From Bryobacterales bacterium (lineage in GTDB: Bacteria > Acidobacteriota > Terriglobia > Bryobacterales > Bryobacteraceae): a stretch of 64,000 bases of DNA. The notes below the pieces were generated by a model that was given only the letters and a program-made list of their open reading frames with translations, was not told the origin of the DNA and searched no databases. The translations under genes and the position numbers were made by a program. Positions 25,988 through 35,200 of the stretch are shown here, piece after piece; position 1 is the first letter of the stretch; every line of letters starts with the position of its first letter. The stretch is taken from assembly GCA_019261985.1 (NCBI GenBank), contig JAFAQY010000084.1, positions 17,772-81,771 on the forward strand. Reading direction: 5' to 3'.

Positions 25988-27633
25988 ACCTGTGATCTCT
26001 CGGGATGCGCCAGATCCCATAACGGCCTGCGCCCGCGCACCGGAGGGACCAGATCGAAATTGTGTTCAGGAGGCGGGGAAGTCGTCGCCCATTCGAGCGT
26101 CCAGGCGTTCCAAGGGTTATCTCCGGCGATGGGGCCCGACCGCAGACTGCCGGCAATGTTGGCAAGCAGCACCACTACCGAGAGACCCAAGACAAAAGCT
26201 CCGATTGTCGAGATCATGTTCATAACCGCCCACCCGGGGCGATCGGGATAGGTATAAACGCGCCGCGGCATTCCATCGAGCCCCAAAATGTGCTGGACGA
26301 AGAAAGTCAGGTGGAAACCCACGAACATCAACCAAAAGTGCAGCCGCCCCCACGACTCGGAAAGCATGCGGCCGCTCATCTTCGGAAACCAATAGTAAAT
26401 GCCTGCCATGACCGCAAATAGCGTTCCGCCGAAAAGTACGTAGTGCATGTGCGCGACGACGTAATAGCTGTCCGTGGTTTGCCAATCGAGGGGAAAGGCA
26501 GCGAACGTGACGCCCGTCAGTCCTCCGATGGTGAACGAGAACAAAAACGCGAGCGCGAACAGCATGGACGTGGTGAGGCGAATCGATCCGCCCCACATGG
26601 TGGCGATCCAATTGAAGATCTTGACGCCGGTGGGAACCGCAATCAGCAGGCTGGACGCGCCGAAGGTGTAGTCCCACGGATGACCCAGCCCCACGACGAA
26701 CATATGGTGCGCCCAAACGCCAAGGCTTAACAGTGCGATGGCGACAGTTGACGCGGCCACAAATCCGTAACCGAATATGGGCTTGCGGGAGAATACCGGA
26801 ACCACCTCCGAGATGATCCCGAATGCCGGCAAAACCATAATATAGACCTCGGGATGTCCAAATGACCAGAAGTAATGCTGCCACAAGACCGGATCTCCGC
26901 CGCCCAATTCATTGAAAAAGTGGGCGTTCAACTGGCGATCGATCAGCAGCATCGCCAGCGACGCGTTCAACGCCGGAAGCGCCGCGATGATCAGAAAAGA
27001 ATTTACGAAAACCATCCAGACAAAAAGCGGAAGCCGGCGAAACGTCATCCCGTTCGTGCGCAGATTTACTATCGTCACGATCAGGTTAATGGCGGTCGCG
27101 ATCGTGCCGGCGCCGATGCCGAGCAGCGAAAGCGCCCAATAGTCGACCCCGCTCCGCGTCGAGAAAGCTTTTCCGCTTAGCGGCGTGTAGCTGAACCAAC
27201 CCGCATCCGGCGCGTGGCCGGAAAGGAAGCTCAAATACAGCAGAATTCCGCCAAACACAAATACCCAGAAGCTAAAAGCATTCAGCCGTGGCAGGGCCAT
27301 ATCGCGAGCGCCGATCATCAGCGGCGTGAAGTAATTCGCCAGGCCAAGCAGTAGGGGAACGACCACCAGGAAGATCATCGTCGTCCCATGCATCGTGAAT
27401 ACCTGGTTGTAAGCATCCGGACTGAGAAATGTGTTGCCGGGCCAAGCGAGCTGAAGCCGCATCAGTAAAGCTTCCAGGCCTCCCACGACGAAGAAGATCA
27501 AGGTTGCGAACAGGTACATCAGCCCGATGCGTTTATGATCGACAGTTGTGACCCATTCAAGCCGCCGGCTCTGAAGTGCTGGATGAGCAGCCGTCCCCTC
27601 GATCAGACCAGGAGCGATCGGGACATCGCTCAT
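25984..27633 (-). CDS. coxA: Cytochrome c oxidase subunit I (heme-copper oxidase, aa3/caa3 type)
   Basis: The catalytic subunit, 549 residues with 12 helices. The low-spin heme ligand is in FTMHGTTMIF near residue 72. The binuclear centre is seen as SFGHPEVYIMVLPAFGIISE (CuB His and the cross-linked Tyr of A-type oxidases), then WAHHMFVVG with two CuB His, and AHMHYVLFGG for the high-spin and low-spin hemes. The YxxH signature and PTGVKIFNW mark an A-type oxidase. It reduces O2 to water and pumps protons. ATG overlaps the coxB stop by four bases. Confidence 0.96.
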   Translation of the reverse strand: MSDVPIAPGLIEGTAAHPALQSRRLEWVTTVDHKRIGLMYLFATLIFFVVGGLEALLMRLQLAWPGNTFLSPDAYNQVFTMHGTTMIFLVVVPLLLGLANYFTPLMIGARDMALPRLNAFSFWVFVFGGILLYLSFLSGHAPDAGWFSYTPLSGKAFSTRSGVDYWALSLLGIGAGTIATAINLIVTIVNLRTNGMTFRRLPLFVWMVFVNSFLIIAALPALNASLAMLLIDRQLNAHFFNELGGGDPVLWQHYFWSFGHPEVYIMVLPAFGIISEVVPVFSRKPIFGYGFVAASTVAIALLSLGVWAHHMFVVGLGHPWDYTFGASSLLIAVPTGVKIFNWIATMWGGSIRLTTSMLFALAFLFSFTIGGLTGVTFAAFPLDWQTTDSYYVVAHMHYVLFGGTLFAVMAGIYYWFPKMSGRMLSESWGRLHFWLMFVGFHLTFFVQHILGLDGMPRRVYTYPDRPGWAVMNMISTIGAFVLGLSVVVLLANIAGSLRSGPIAGDNPWNAWTLEWATTSPPPEHNFDLVPPVRGRRPLWDLAHPERSQV

Positions 27634-28553
27634 TGCAGCGTCTCCAAGAAAGCGGTCATTTGAGATAAATCCGTCTCGGAGAGCTTTAGATCGGGCATAT
27701 ACGAGCCCGGCTTGATCGCGTTTGGATCCCGAAGCCAGTCCTTAAGATTCGCGGGCGTGTTTTGGAGCCGTTCGCCGGCCAGCATCTGCCGGCTCGCCAC
27801 GTGCGTAAGGTCCGGCGCAAACTGCTGCTGCGAATTGATCCCGCTAATGTTGTGGCAGTTCGCGCACGTAAGCTGAACGAAAAGCATCCGGCCTTGCTTC
27901 GCTTCCGTCGTCACCGGCTCTTCCGCGGGCGCGAACTGTTGCGCCAGCCATGACGCGTAGGAGTCCGCGTCCTGAGCGACCACGCGGAACAACATCCACG
28001 CGTGTTGCGTTCCGCAGTATTCCGCGCATGCGCCAAAATATGCATCCGCGTGATCTGCCCGCAGCCAAATGAAATTCTGCCGGCCGGGCACGGCATCGAT
28101 TTTCCGGGTCAACCGGGGCGCCCAGAAATCGTGAATCACGTCGGCTGTATCCACTTCCAACAGAATCTCCCGTCCAACCGGAATATGCATTTCGTTCGCG
28201 GTAACGATATTCGCCGAGGGGTAACGGAACTCCCACCACCACTGGTGGCCCGTGGCTACGATGTCGGGGGCGCGCCGGACGGGGCGGTCCACGGCGCGGG
28301 CGGTCACAATGCTGAGCGCGAATAGGACTGCGACCAATACCAGCGGGACGGCGGTCCAGGCAATCTCCAGCCTTTTGTTTCCGGTGCGCTGATCGGGCTC
28401 GCCGCCATCGCGCCGTCTGAAGCGCGCCAGGATGTAAGCGAGCGCGACGGTGACTACGGCCATGATAAACACGCAAATCCACATGGATGCTTTCCATAGC
28501 CATAGCAGCCAGGCTGCTTCGGGTGATGCGGGATCGAACACGCTGAGGTGCAT
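27630..28553 (-). CDS. coxB: Cytochrome c oxidase subunit II with fused cytochrome c domain (caa3 type)
   Basis: A 307-residue subunit: two N-terminal helices, then a cupredoxin with the complete CuA site (ATGHQWWWEFRYP; HDFWAPRL; CAEYCGTQHAWM near residue 175), then a cytochrome c domain with CANCH near 229 and an axial Met in the GSYMPDLKLS region. The fused heme defines a caa3 oxidase that takes electrons without a separate soluble cytochrome c. It is the first gene of the seven-gene operon; its promoter should lie in 28554-28737, shared with the divergent polysaccharide-export gene. Confidence 0.95.
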   Translation of the reverse strand: MHLSVFDPASPEAAWLLWLWKASMWICVFIMAVVTVALAYILARFRRRDGGEPDQRTGNKRLEIAWTAVPLVLVAVLFALSIVTARAVDRPVRRAPDIVATGHQWWWEFRYPSANIVTANEMHIPVGREILLEVDTADVIHDFWAPRLTRKIDAVPGRQNFIWLRADHADAYFGACAEYCGTQHAWMLFRVVAQDADSYASWLAQQFAPAEEPVTTEAKQGRMLFVQLTCANCHNISGINSQQQFAPDLTHVASRQMLAGERLQNTPANLKDWLRDPNAIKPGSYMPDLKLSETDLSQMTAFLETLQ

Positions 28554-28737
28554 TAAAAGCCCTGGGTTCAGGCCGGTCTTGGGTATGGGATTGCGTATCT
28601 CCCCAAAATAGAGCCGGGCGGACCGGTTAACGTTTCGCCGCTGGGACTTGGCCGTTCAAGGGCATGGCCTGAGAAAGTGTCAGAGTAGACTGAGAGATAT
28701 GGGGCGCAGTCCGAACTATGTACTTTGGAGGTAAGCA

Positions 28738-29394
28738 GTGGGCCGCAAATGCCTAGCCCTGCTCATCGCGACGACGGTATCTGCCGCCGCGCTCGCGCAA
28801 GGGCAAAACACACATGCACCGCGGCCGAGTCCCGAGGACCCGGTGAAGGTAGAAGCCCCCAGGGTGACGCCCGGTCTGGACCTTAATGTCGCCGGGAATG
28901 TCGCCGGGGCTGCGGTCGAGCCGAACACTTACGTAATAGGACCGTTGGATCTCCTTTATGTTAAGGTCTTTCGCGATTCAGACTTCTCCGGACAATATTT
29001 CGTTCGCACAGACGGCAAGATCACACTGCCGCTGATTGGGGATATACAGGCTTCTGGACTTACTCCGGTGGCCTTGGCCGGCCAGGTCAAAATGGCGCTT
29101 TCGGAATACATCATCAAACCCGACGTGAACGTGATGGTTTACCAGGTGAACAGCAAGACCTATACCGTCGCCGGAGAAGTGAACCGGCCGGGCCGTTTTC
29201 CTCTGCTGATCACGATACGCGCGTTCGACGCCATTAACGAGGCCGGCGGCTTTAAAGACTTCGCGAATAAAACCGATATCACGATCATTCGCGGCAATCA
29301 GCGGCTGAAATTTAATTATGAGGATGTTCGGAAGGGGAAGAAGCTCGCACAAAACATTGAGCTTCAGAACGGCGATACGGTTTTGGTACGGTAG
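28738..29394 (+). CDS. Wza-like polysaccharide export protein (Poly_export/SLBB)
   Basis: A 218-residue periplasmic/outer-membrane protein. The GTG start is supported by a strong GGAGG site seven bases upstream, and a signal peptide (MGRKCLALLIATTVSAAALAQ) follows. Residues 65-145 form the polysaccharide-export domain (YVIGPLDLLYVKVFRDSDF; VRTDGKITLPLIGDIQASG), followed by an SLBB-like domain (YTVAGEVNRPGRFPL; LQNGDTVLVR). It is shorter than E. coli Wza and lacks its C-terminal alpha-helix barrel, as in many Acidobacteria. It heads a four-gene exopolysaccharide unit. Confidence 0.91.
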   Translation: MGRKCLALLIATTVSAAALAQGQNTHAPRPSPEDPVKVEAPRVTPGLDLNVAGNVAGAAVEPNTYVIGPLDLLYVKVFRDSDFSGQYFVRTDGKITLPLIGDIQASGLTPVALAGQVKMALSEYIIKPDVNVMVYQVNSKTYTVAGEVNRPGRFPLLITIRAFDAINEAGGFKDFANKTDITIIRGNQRLKFNYEDVRKGKKLAQNIELQNGDTVLVR

Positions 29395-29417
29395 AAGCCG
29401 ATCCCGCAGACCAACGA

Positions 29418-31064
29418 ATGCAAATAACGGACGGCTTTAGCGTGCCCAGGAGACCGCTGGATGTCGAAGACTATATCGACATCATGCGCCGCCATAGGGG
29501 CTGGATTTTTGGTCCATTTTTGTTGACGCTCGTCATCAGCGTCGTCGGCGTTTATCTTTGGCCCGATAGCTATGTTTCACAAGCGACTGTAAAGGTTCAG
29601 CCGCAGCAGGTTCCTCAGAACATGGTGCAGTCGGCCGTGAATCAGGCCATGACGGACCGCATCAGCTCCATGTCGCAGACCATCCTGAGCCGCGCTACGC
29701 TTACAACGATCATCAACAACTTCGGTTTGTATCCGCGCGAGCGGAGGAGCATGCCGATTGAAGACGTGATCGAAAACATGAAAAAGAAGATCGAAATTCT
29801 TCCGGTCGCGAATGTCGGCGGGCCCGGGCGGGAAGTCCCCGCCTTTGCCATTCAGTTCTCCTATGAAAACCGGTTCCTGGCCCAGAAGATCGTCCAGGAC
29901 CTGGTGACGCGATTTATCGATGAAAATATTCGCAGCCGGGGAAATGCGACCTTCCTGACCGCGCAGTTCATGAAGGATGAGGCTGACGAGGCTAAGAAAA
30001 AATTGGACGATGTCGAAAGCCGCCTCGCCGAATTCCGCGTGCGGAACAACGGCCGGCTGCCGGATCAAGCCGACGCCAATAGCAGACAATTGCAATCCTT
30101 GGAAGCCTCGTCCACATATCTTGCGAACTCCATTTCCCGGGCCACGCAAGAAAAGCTCCAGATGGAAGGCGGCCTGAATATTTTGAAGACCGAACTAGCC
30201 GACGCCGCCAAGCAGCCTCAGCAGGTAACGGTACAGAAACGGAGCGAAAAACTCGACGAGATCGACCGGGAGATCGAGGGTTGGCAGAACCAGCTTACGG
30301 TATTGCGTCAGAAATTCCGAGACAGTTATCCCGACGTTCAAAGCGCGCTTCAACGGCTGAGCGCCGCCCAGCAGAAACGCGAAGCCCTTCTGAAACAGGA
30401 TTCCGAGGATACGAAAAAGGCCGTGGCCTCTGCCGCTCCCCTGGACACCCAAGCACAAAAGGACGTCCGGGACTTGAACGGCGCCATCCTGCGAACTCAA
30501 AGCCAGATTTCCGGTAAAGACGTTGAGATTCAGGAATACTCAAAACAGCTCAAAGAAGTCAACGATCGCATTAAGGTTTACCAATCGCGGCTTGAAGTGG
30601 TGCCGATCGGCGAAAAGCAATATGGCGACCTGCTGCGCGATCGCGATTTGGCCAAGGGAACTTACGAGGATCTCCAAACCAAGCTGTCGAAGGCGGAAAT
30701 CGCTAAGGAAATGGAGGACCGCAAGCAGGGTGAGGTTCTGGAACCGCTCGATCCGGCTTCGCTTCCCGCCACGCCGACCGAGCCTCGGCGCCCCATGATC
30801 ATTTCGCTTGGCGCCGGTATTGGACTTCTGTTGGGCCTTGCATTAGCGGCCGCTCGTGAAATGAAGGACACGTCGCTGAAGAACTTGAAGGATGTGCGCG
30901 CCTACACGCAGATGACAATCTTGGGGAGCGTCCCGCTGCTCGAAAACGACCTTGTAGTGCGCCGCCGCCGGCGCTTGGCCTGGCTTGGCTGGACGACTGC
31001 GTGCCTTGCGGCAGTCATCGTGATCTCGGCAAGCATCGTGTATTACAACGTAACGAGGGGTTGA
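29418..31064 (+). CDS. Wzz/GNVR-type polysaccharide chain-length determinant
   Basis: A 548-residue inner-membrane protein. Wzz domain at residues 14-110 with the first helix WIFGPFLLTLVISVVGVYLWP; a long coiled coil from about 185 to 400 (DEAKKKLDDVESRLAEFRV); the GNVR-like region RLEVVPIGEKQYGDLLRDRD; then a Pro-rich helix segment LDPASLPATPTEPRRPM with a second membrane helix, and a third helix at the C-terminus. It regulates chain length and works with the tyrosine kinase encoded next, which is a separate polypeptide here. Confidence 0.9.
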   Translation: MQITDGFSVPRRPLDVEDYIDIMRRHRGWIFGPFLLTLVISVVGVYLWPDSYVSQATVKVQPQQVPQNMVQSAVNQAMTDRISSMSQTILSRATLTTIINNFGLYPRERRSMPIEDVIENMKKKIEILPVANVGGPGREVPAFAIQFSYENRFLAQKIVQDLVTRFIDENIRSRGNATFLTAQFMKDEADEAKKKLDDVESRLAEFRVRNNGRLPDQADANSRQLQSLEASSTYLANSISRATQEKLQMEGGLNILKTELADAAKQPQQVTVQKRSEKLDEIDREIEGWQNQLTVLRQKFRDSYPDVQSALQRLSAAQQKREALLKQDSEDTKKAVASAAPLDTQAQKDVRDLNGAILRTQSQISGKDVEIQEYSKQLKEVNDRIKVYQSRLEVVPIGEKQYGDLLRDRDLAKGTYEDLQTKLSKAEIAKEMEDRKQGEVLEPLDPASLPATPTEPRRPMIISLGAGIGLLLGLALAAAREMKDTSLKNLKDVRAYTQMTILGSVPLLENDLVVRRRRRLAWLGWTTACLAAVIVISASIVYYNVTRG

Positions 31065-31069
31065 TCCGA

Positions 31070-31975
31070 ATGAGCCGCGTATATGATGCACTCCGTCGGG
31101 CCGAGCAAGCGGGCGCGGCGTTCACGTCCGCTGCACCCGTTGCCGCGGTGTCCGCGAACGCCGCCGTCCTCGAACCGGGGCTGAAGCTCGAAGGTCTGCT
31201 TGAACAGGTACAAGAAGTCCCCTTCCGCGGCACGACCCCTTCACTGATGGTCGACTTGTCCCGCCCGCACGATCCGCCCATGGAGGAGTTCCGAACCTTG
31301 CGCACGCGTCTGAATCATATGCAGACGCTTCAGCCGATTCATTCGGTGGTGATCACGAGTCCGTCTCCGGCCGAAGGCAAATCGCTTTCGGCGATCAATC
31401 TGGCTCTGGCGCAATCGCACTTGGCGGGTAATGCGACCTTGCTCGCCGACTTCGATTTTCGCCGTCCGATCATTCACACGATGTTCGGCATAGACCGCAG
31501 TCCGGGCATTACGGATTACCTGATGGGCAAGGCCGCGCTCCCGCAAATTATCAAAAAGATCGCCGGGACCACGCTTTACGTTATGCCCGCGGGCGAGGCG
31601 GTGATTAACCCCCTCGAGCTGCTGAACCTTGTTGAAGTCAAAACTCTGCTCGGTCATCTTCCTAAGGTTTTCAACTGGATTATTCTCGACAGTCCGCCGC
31701 TTCTGTTCGCGGCCGATGCGAACCTGCTATCCACGCTGTGTCACGGTACGCTGCTGGTTGTCCGCATTGGTCATACCACTATCGATTCGGTCACGCGCGC
31801 GATGCAATCGCTGTGCAACAACAACGTGATCGGCACCATCGTGAACGGCGCGCGCCGCGGTGAGCTATATAGTAAGTACACGTACTATCATTCGTACTAT
31901 TACGCGGGCCAACCGGCCTCTAAATCGAAGGCGCCCGCGGTCACGGAGCCGGCCGAGGACGAACCAGCCCAATAA
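31070..31975 (+). CDS. CpsD/CapB-type tyrosine autokinase
   Basis: A 301-residue BY-kinase. It begins MSRVYDALRRAEQAG, a common opening in this family, six bases after the chain-length gene. Walker A is SPSPAEGKSLSA near residue 105, Walker A' is ADFDFRRP, where most relatives read DADLRRP, and Walker B is WIILDSPPLL. The C-terminus has a tyrosine cluster (YSKYTYYHSYYYAG), the usual autophosphorylation tail. It should cycle between phosphorylated states to control polymer synthesis with the Wzz protein. The upstream in-frame start at 31001 lies inside the preceding gene and is rejected. Confidence 0.9.
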   Translation: MSRVYDALRRAEQAGAAFTSAAPVAAVSANAAVLEPGLKLEGLLEQVQEVPFRGTTPSLMVDLSRPHDPPMEEFRTLRTRLNHMQTLQPIHSVVITSPSPAEGKSLSAINLALAQSHLAGNATLLADFDFRRPIIHTMFGIDRSPGITDYLMGKAALPQIIKKIAGTTLYVMPAGEAVINPLELLNLVEVKTLLGHLPKVFNWIILDSPPLLFAADANLLSTLCHGTLLVVRIGHTTIDSVTRAMQSLCNNNVIGTIVNGARRGELYSKYTYYHSYYYAGQPASKSKAPAVTEPAEDEPAQ

Positions 31976-31978
31976 CTC

Positions 31979-32848
31979 ATGCCAGAAACACTTCCTGTTA
32001 CGGAAGAAATTACAGGGCCGCGCGTATCGGCGGTAATCGTGTCGTTTAACCAGGCAGCGCAGTTGCGCCGTTCCATCGCGGCGCTTGAGAACTCGAGCGG
32101 CCGGGAGCGCCTGGAGATTGTCGTAGTCGACTGCGGCAGCCAGGATGAAAGCCCCAAGCTGGACGCGGAGTTCCCCGCCGTCAACATGCTACGCCTTCCG
32201 CATCACTTCGGAGCCGTGAAGGCCATGAACATCGCCATCCGCACAGCCAAGGCGGACCTGGTCTTTTTCCTGTCTCCCAACGTCGAAGTGCAGCCGGACA
32301 CCATAACGAAATTGGCAGGTCTGCTTGAACAAGAGTCGGATCTAAGTGGAGCGTGTCCGTTGCTGGTGGACCCGGAAGGAAAGCCCGTCTCCGATGCGAG
32401 GCCCCTTCCAACCTCCGGGAACCTTTACCCCGCGCCCCAAGAACTGGATCTAAACCAGGAATCCATCGCAATCCAGTATCCCGGTTTGGATGCGCTGCTC
32501 GTGAGAAAACAGTTTATCCGGGGGATGAATTATTTCGACGGCCGCTACGGCGATTCTTGGGCGGATGCCGATCTGGCCATGCAAATCCGCCGTGCGGGGA
32601 AAAAGATCCGCCTATATCCGGGGATTCGCGCGACTGTTCATCCGTCCCCCAACGCGCTACAAGGCGACCCCCTAGCCGAAGCCGACCGAATTCTCGGCGC
32701 CGCCGCTTATCTCGGCAAGTACTACGGCTTTCTCTCCGGCCTCAGCTTCCGTCTGATCGCCATCCTGAAAACACTGGGCCGCTTCGATTTCCGCCTGCTC
32801 GGTTACCTGATCAGCGGGCAGAAGCTGGATGGGTCGCAGGCGGGATAG
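31979..32848 (+). CDS. Glycosyltransferase family 2
   Basis: A 289-residue GT-A enzyme of the rhamnosyltransferase-like GT2 group: VSAVIVSFNQAAQLRRSI at the nucleotide-binding strand and IVVVDCGSQDES for the first conserved Asp. The segment that normally carries the metal-binding acidic pair reads FFLSPNVEV, so that Asp is missing here. GMNYFDGRYGDSWADADLAM matches the acceptor-side ED/DxD region (WADADLA). It starts three bases after the kinase stop, so it belongs to the export unit and probably decorates or primes the exopolysaccharide. The sugar is unknown. Confidence 0.87.
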   Translation: MPETLPVTEEITGPRVSAVIVSFNQAAQLRRSIAALENSSGRERLEIVVVDCGSQDESPKLDAEFPAVNMLRLPHHFGAVKAMNIAIRTAKADLVFFLSPNVEVQPDTITKLAGLLEQESDLSGACPLLVDPEGKPVSDARPLPTSGNLYPAPQELDLNQESIAIQYPGLDALLVRKQFIRGMNYFDGRYGDSWADADLAMQIRRAGKKIRLYPGIRATVHPSPNALQGDPLAEADRILGAAAYLGKYYGFLSGLSFRLIAILKTLGRFDFRLLGYLISGQKLDGSQAG

Positions 32849-32913
32849 CTACGATTTTTTCTGCTTCGCGAGCGGCGCCCCTGGAAGCCCCTGCGGAAGA
32901 TTAGGATGTGGCG

Positions 32914-33354
32914 CTAATCTCCACTGCCCGCCGCGCGGACACCGCTCGTCCGCGCCAGATAGGCCTCGATGAACACCGTCACCTGCCGCGCCACGATCGG
33001 GTTCGGAGCCGGGATACAGAATTCGTGATCGGCGATCGAGAACTCGATCGGTCCGAATTCGGACGGAGCGTGATCCTTTTCGAATATGTATACCAGCCGC
33101 AGCCCCGCGCGAGTGTCCTCGATTACTGAAAAACGCACCGCATCGGCCGCGCTATCAACCGGAAAACGCTCGCAGCGTCCACGCGCATAGCCGCAATTGC
33201 ACAACTCTTGCTGATGCTGCTCCGGCGGCGTGTGAGGCTCGCCCGGCTGAGCCAGGCAGACGCCCTGGAACGCAGCGCCGAGCGGCAGTCGAGGCGCATG
33301 CGTCCCCGGACCGGTTTCGAGCTTGCCTTCGGGCAGGAAATACGGGCAGGCCAC
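32914..33354 (-). CDS. Conserved cysteine-rich protein of unknown function
   Basis: A 146-residue protein with six Cys: MAC near the start, GVC near 33, LCNCGYARGRC between 50 and 62, and FC near 111. The close CxC...C group with Tyr/Arg around it could bind a metal or iron-sulfur cluster, but no known motif fits. The second half (FSVIEDTRAGLRLVYIFEKD) looks like a beta-rich domain. There is no signal peptide. A GTG start is used. Its start lies only 17 bases from that of the divergent TPR gene, leaving little space for promoters. A function cannot be named. Confidence 0.75.
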   Translation of the reverse strand: MACPYFLPEGKLETGPGTHAPRLPLGAAFQGVCLAQPGEPHTPPEQHQQELCNCGYARGRCERFPVDSAADAVRFSVIEDTRAGLRLVYIFEKDHAPSEFGPIEFSIADHEFCIPAPNPIVARQVTVFIEAYLARTSGVRAAGSGD

Positions 33355-33371
33355 AGCGTTATCCTAGCAGT

Positions 33372-33680
33372 TTGTCTTCTCCTCGCATCGAAATTTTAAA
33401 ACAACTGCTCGCGCAGAATCCGTCGAGCTCTTTCGCCCGCTACGGATTGGCCATGGAATACGTCAACTCCGGCAACCTTGAACAAGCGATCACCGAGTTC
33501 GAAATCATCCTCGCAGCCGACCCAGCTTACTCGGCCGCGTATTTCCATGGCGGCCAGACGCTCGAAAAATTGGGCCGCCTGGATGAGGCCAGGGATTTTT
33601 ACCGCCGCGGCGTTGCAGCCACAAACGACCCGCACGCTCGCTCCGAAATGCAAGCGGCGCTCGATATACTAGGGGACTAG
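33372..33680 (+). CDS. Small tetratricopeptide-repeat protein
   Basis: A 102-residue soluble protein with about two and a half TPR units (FARYGLAMEYVNSGNLEQAI; AAYFHGGQTLEKLGRLDEAR; YRRGVAAT). TPRs mediate protein contacts; the partner is unknown. A TTG start is assumed because the next ATG (MEYVNS) would cut the first repeat. It precedes, by nine bases, a longer secreted protein that also has C-terminal TPRs, and a third TPR protein follows, so the three probably form one unit. Confidence 0.8.
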   Translation: MSSPRIEILKQLLAQNPSSSFARYGLAMEYVNSGNLEQAITEFEIILAADPAYSAAYFHGGQTLEKLGRLDEARDFYRRGVAATNDPHARSEMQAALDILGD

Positions 33681-33689
33681 AGGCCGTAT

Positions 33690-35183
33690 TTGCTTCGCCT
33701 TGTATCGATTGTTACCGCTGCGCTAGCCGCCGCTGCTCCGGCATTCCCGCAGCCGCGCCAGAATGGGCCTTCCGGCCAGTTGGACGGCAACATCACTCTT
33801 TTCACGATTCTGGCGGCCGCGAACGCCTCCGGCTACGACGCCGATCTCAACTCGCCCACGAATAGCCCAGTCCGCAAAATCGTGCGCGACTATATCGCGG
33901 GAATGAAGCTTCAATCGCTTCCGCCCATTCAGCGCCTATTACGCGATCATCGTCCCGCCGATCCCAATGCCGAGCTAGGCCAATATATTTCGTTTGCTCT
34001 GTTTTCGAAAGGACCGCCGGAATTTAAGCCCGTGCGCCCCGATATCGGCTGGCCTCCCGATGCCGGCGGTCTGTTCGAGCTGCCTCCACTACTCGCCGCT
34101 TTCTATGAGGAAGCGAAAATCGCGGAACTGTGGGAAAAGCTTCAATCCAATTACGAAAGCGCCATCGCGCAATACACCGAACCGGTCTCGCGAGCTGTTC
34201 TCGAAGTGAATTCCTACCTGCGCAACCCCACCAGCGGCTATCTAGGCAGCCGGTTCAACGTGTATGTCGATCTGCTGGGCGCGCCCAACCAGGTGCAAAC
34301 ACGCAATTACATCGACGATTCCTACGTCGTGGTCACGCCCGCGGCTGAATTGCCGTTGCAGGACATCCGGCATGCCTATCTGCATTATCTCGCGGATCCG
34401 CTGGGCATTAAGTTTTCCGAAGACCTCAAGAAGAAATCCGCGCTGGGCGACTACGCTCTCGGCTCGCCACTGATTTCCGACATGTACAAGAAGGATTTCG
34501 TGCGGCTGGCAACGGAATGCTTCATTAAAGCGGTGGAGAGCAGGATTGCCCGCAAGCCCGCCCTGGTGGACCAAGCCCTGCGCGAGGGTTTCGTCCTGAC
34601 GCCCGCATTCGCCGAGTTGCTGGTGGGTTACGAGCAGCAAGAGCAAGCCATGCGCCTTTACTTCCCCGACATGGTGGCGATGATCGATCTGAAGCGCGAA
34701 GAGCAGCGCCTGGATCATGTCGAGTTCGTCTCCAAGCCGGCTGAGCGCACCATTCAGGTAACCTCCGTGGTAACCCCGGCCGAGCCTGTGCTGAGCGGCG
34801 CCGCCAAGACGCTCGCCGAAGCCGAGAAGGCCTACACGGATCGCGATTTGGAGCGCGCTAAAGCCACATATTTACGCGTTCTGAAGGAGAGCGATCAAAA
34901 TCCCGTGCATGCAAAGGCGTATTATGGTTTAGCACGGATCGCGGTGCTTCAGCGCGACCCGGAAACGGGTGACCGTTTCTTCCGCAAGGTGCTGGAGCTG
35001 GACCCCGATGCTTCGACGAAGGCGTGGAGCCTGCTGTATTTAGGAAGGCTCGCAGATTCGCAGAAGGACCGGGAAGAGGCGCAGGAGTTTTACCGGCAAG
35101 CGCTGGCCGTGCCAGGCGCGCCGGATTCGGTTCGCGAGGCCGCGGAAAAAGGCCTCCAGGAAGCGTTTACTAATAAACAATAG
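33690..35183 (+). CDS. Secreted protein with protease-like core and C-terminal TPRs
   Basis: A 497-residue protein beginning at TTG 33690 with a signal peptide (LVSIVTAALAAAAPAFPQ). The middle is not a named family but reads like a gluzincin in which HExxH has become HAYLH near residue 228, followed by a helix with TECFIKAVESRIA. The catalytic Glu is therefore missing and peptidase activity is unlikely. From about 375 to 480 there are TPR units (AEKAYTDRDLERAKATYL; AYYGLARIAVLQRDPE; LLYLGRLADSQKDREE). It sits between two other TPR genes. Confidence 0.8.
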   Translation: MLRLVSIVTAALAAAAPAFPQPRQNGPSGQLDGNITLFTILAAANASGYDADLNSPTNSPVRKIVRDYIAGMKLQSLPPIQRLLRDHRPADPNAELGQYISFALFSKGPPEFKPVRPDIGWPPDAGGLFELPPLLAAFYEEAKIAELWEKLQSNYESAIAQYTEPVSRAVLEVNSYLRNPTSGYLGSRFNVYVDLLGAPNQVQTRNYIDDSYVVVTPAAELPLQDIRHAYLHYLADPLGIKFSEDLKKKSALGDYALGSPLISDMYKKDFVRLATECFIKAVESRIARKPALVDQALREGFVLTPAFAELLVGYEQQEQAMRLYFPDMVAMIDLKREEQRLDHVEFVSKPAERTIQVTSVVTPAEPVLSGAAKTLAEAEKAYTDRDLERAKATYLRVLKESDQNPVHAKAYYGLARIAVLQRDPETGDRFFRKVLELDPDASTKAWSLLYLGRLADSQKDREEAQEFYRQALAVPGAPDSVREAAEKGLQEAFTNKQ

Positions 35184-35200
35184 TCTTGAGGAGTCGAGAA

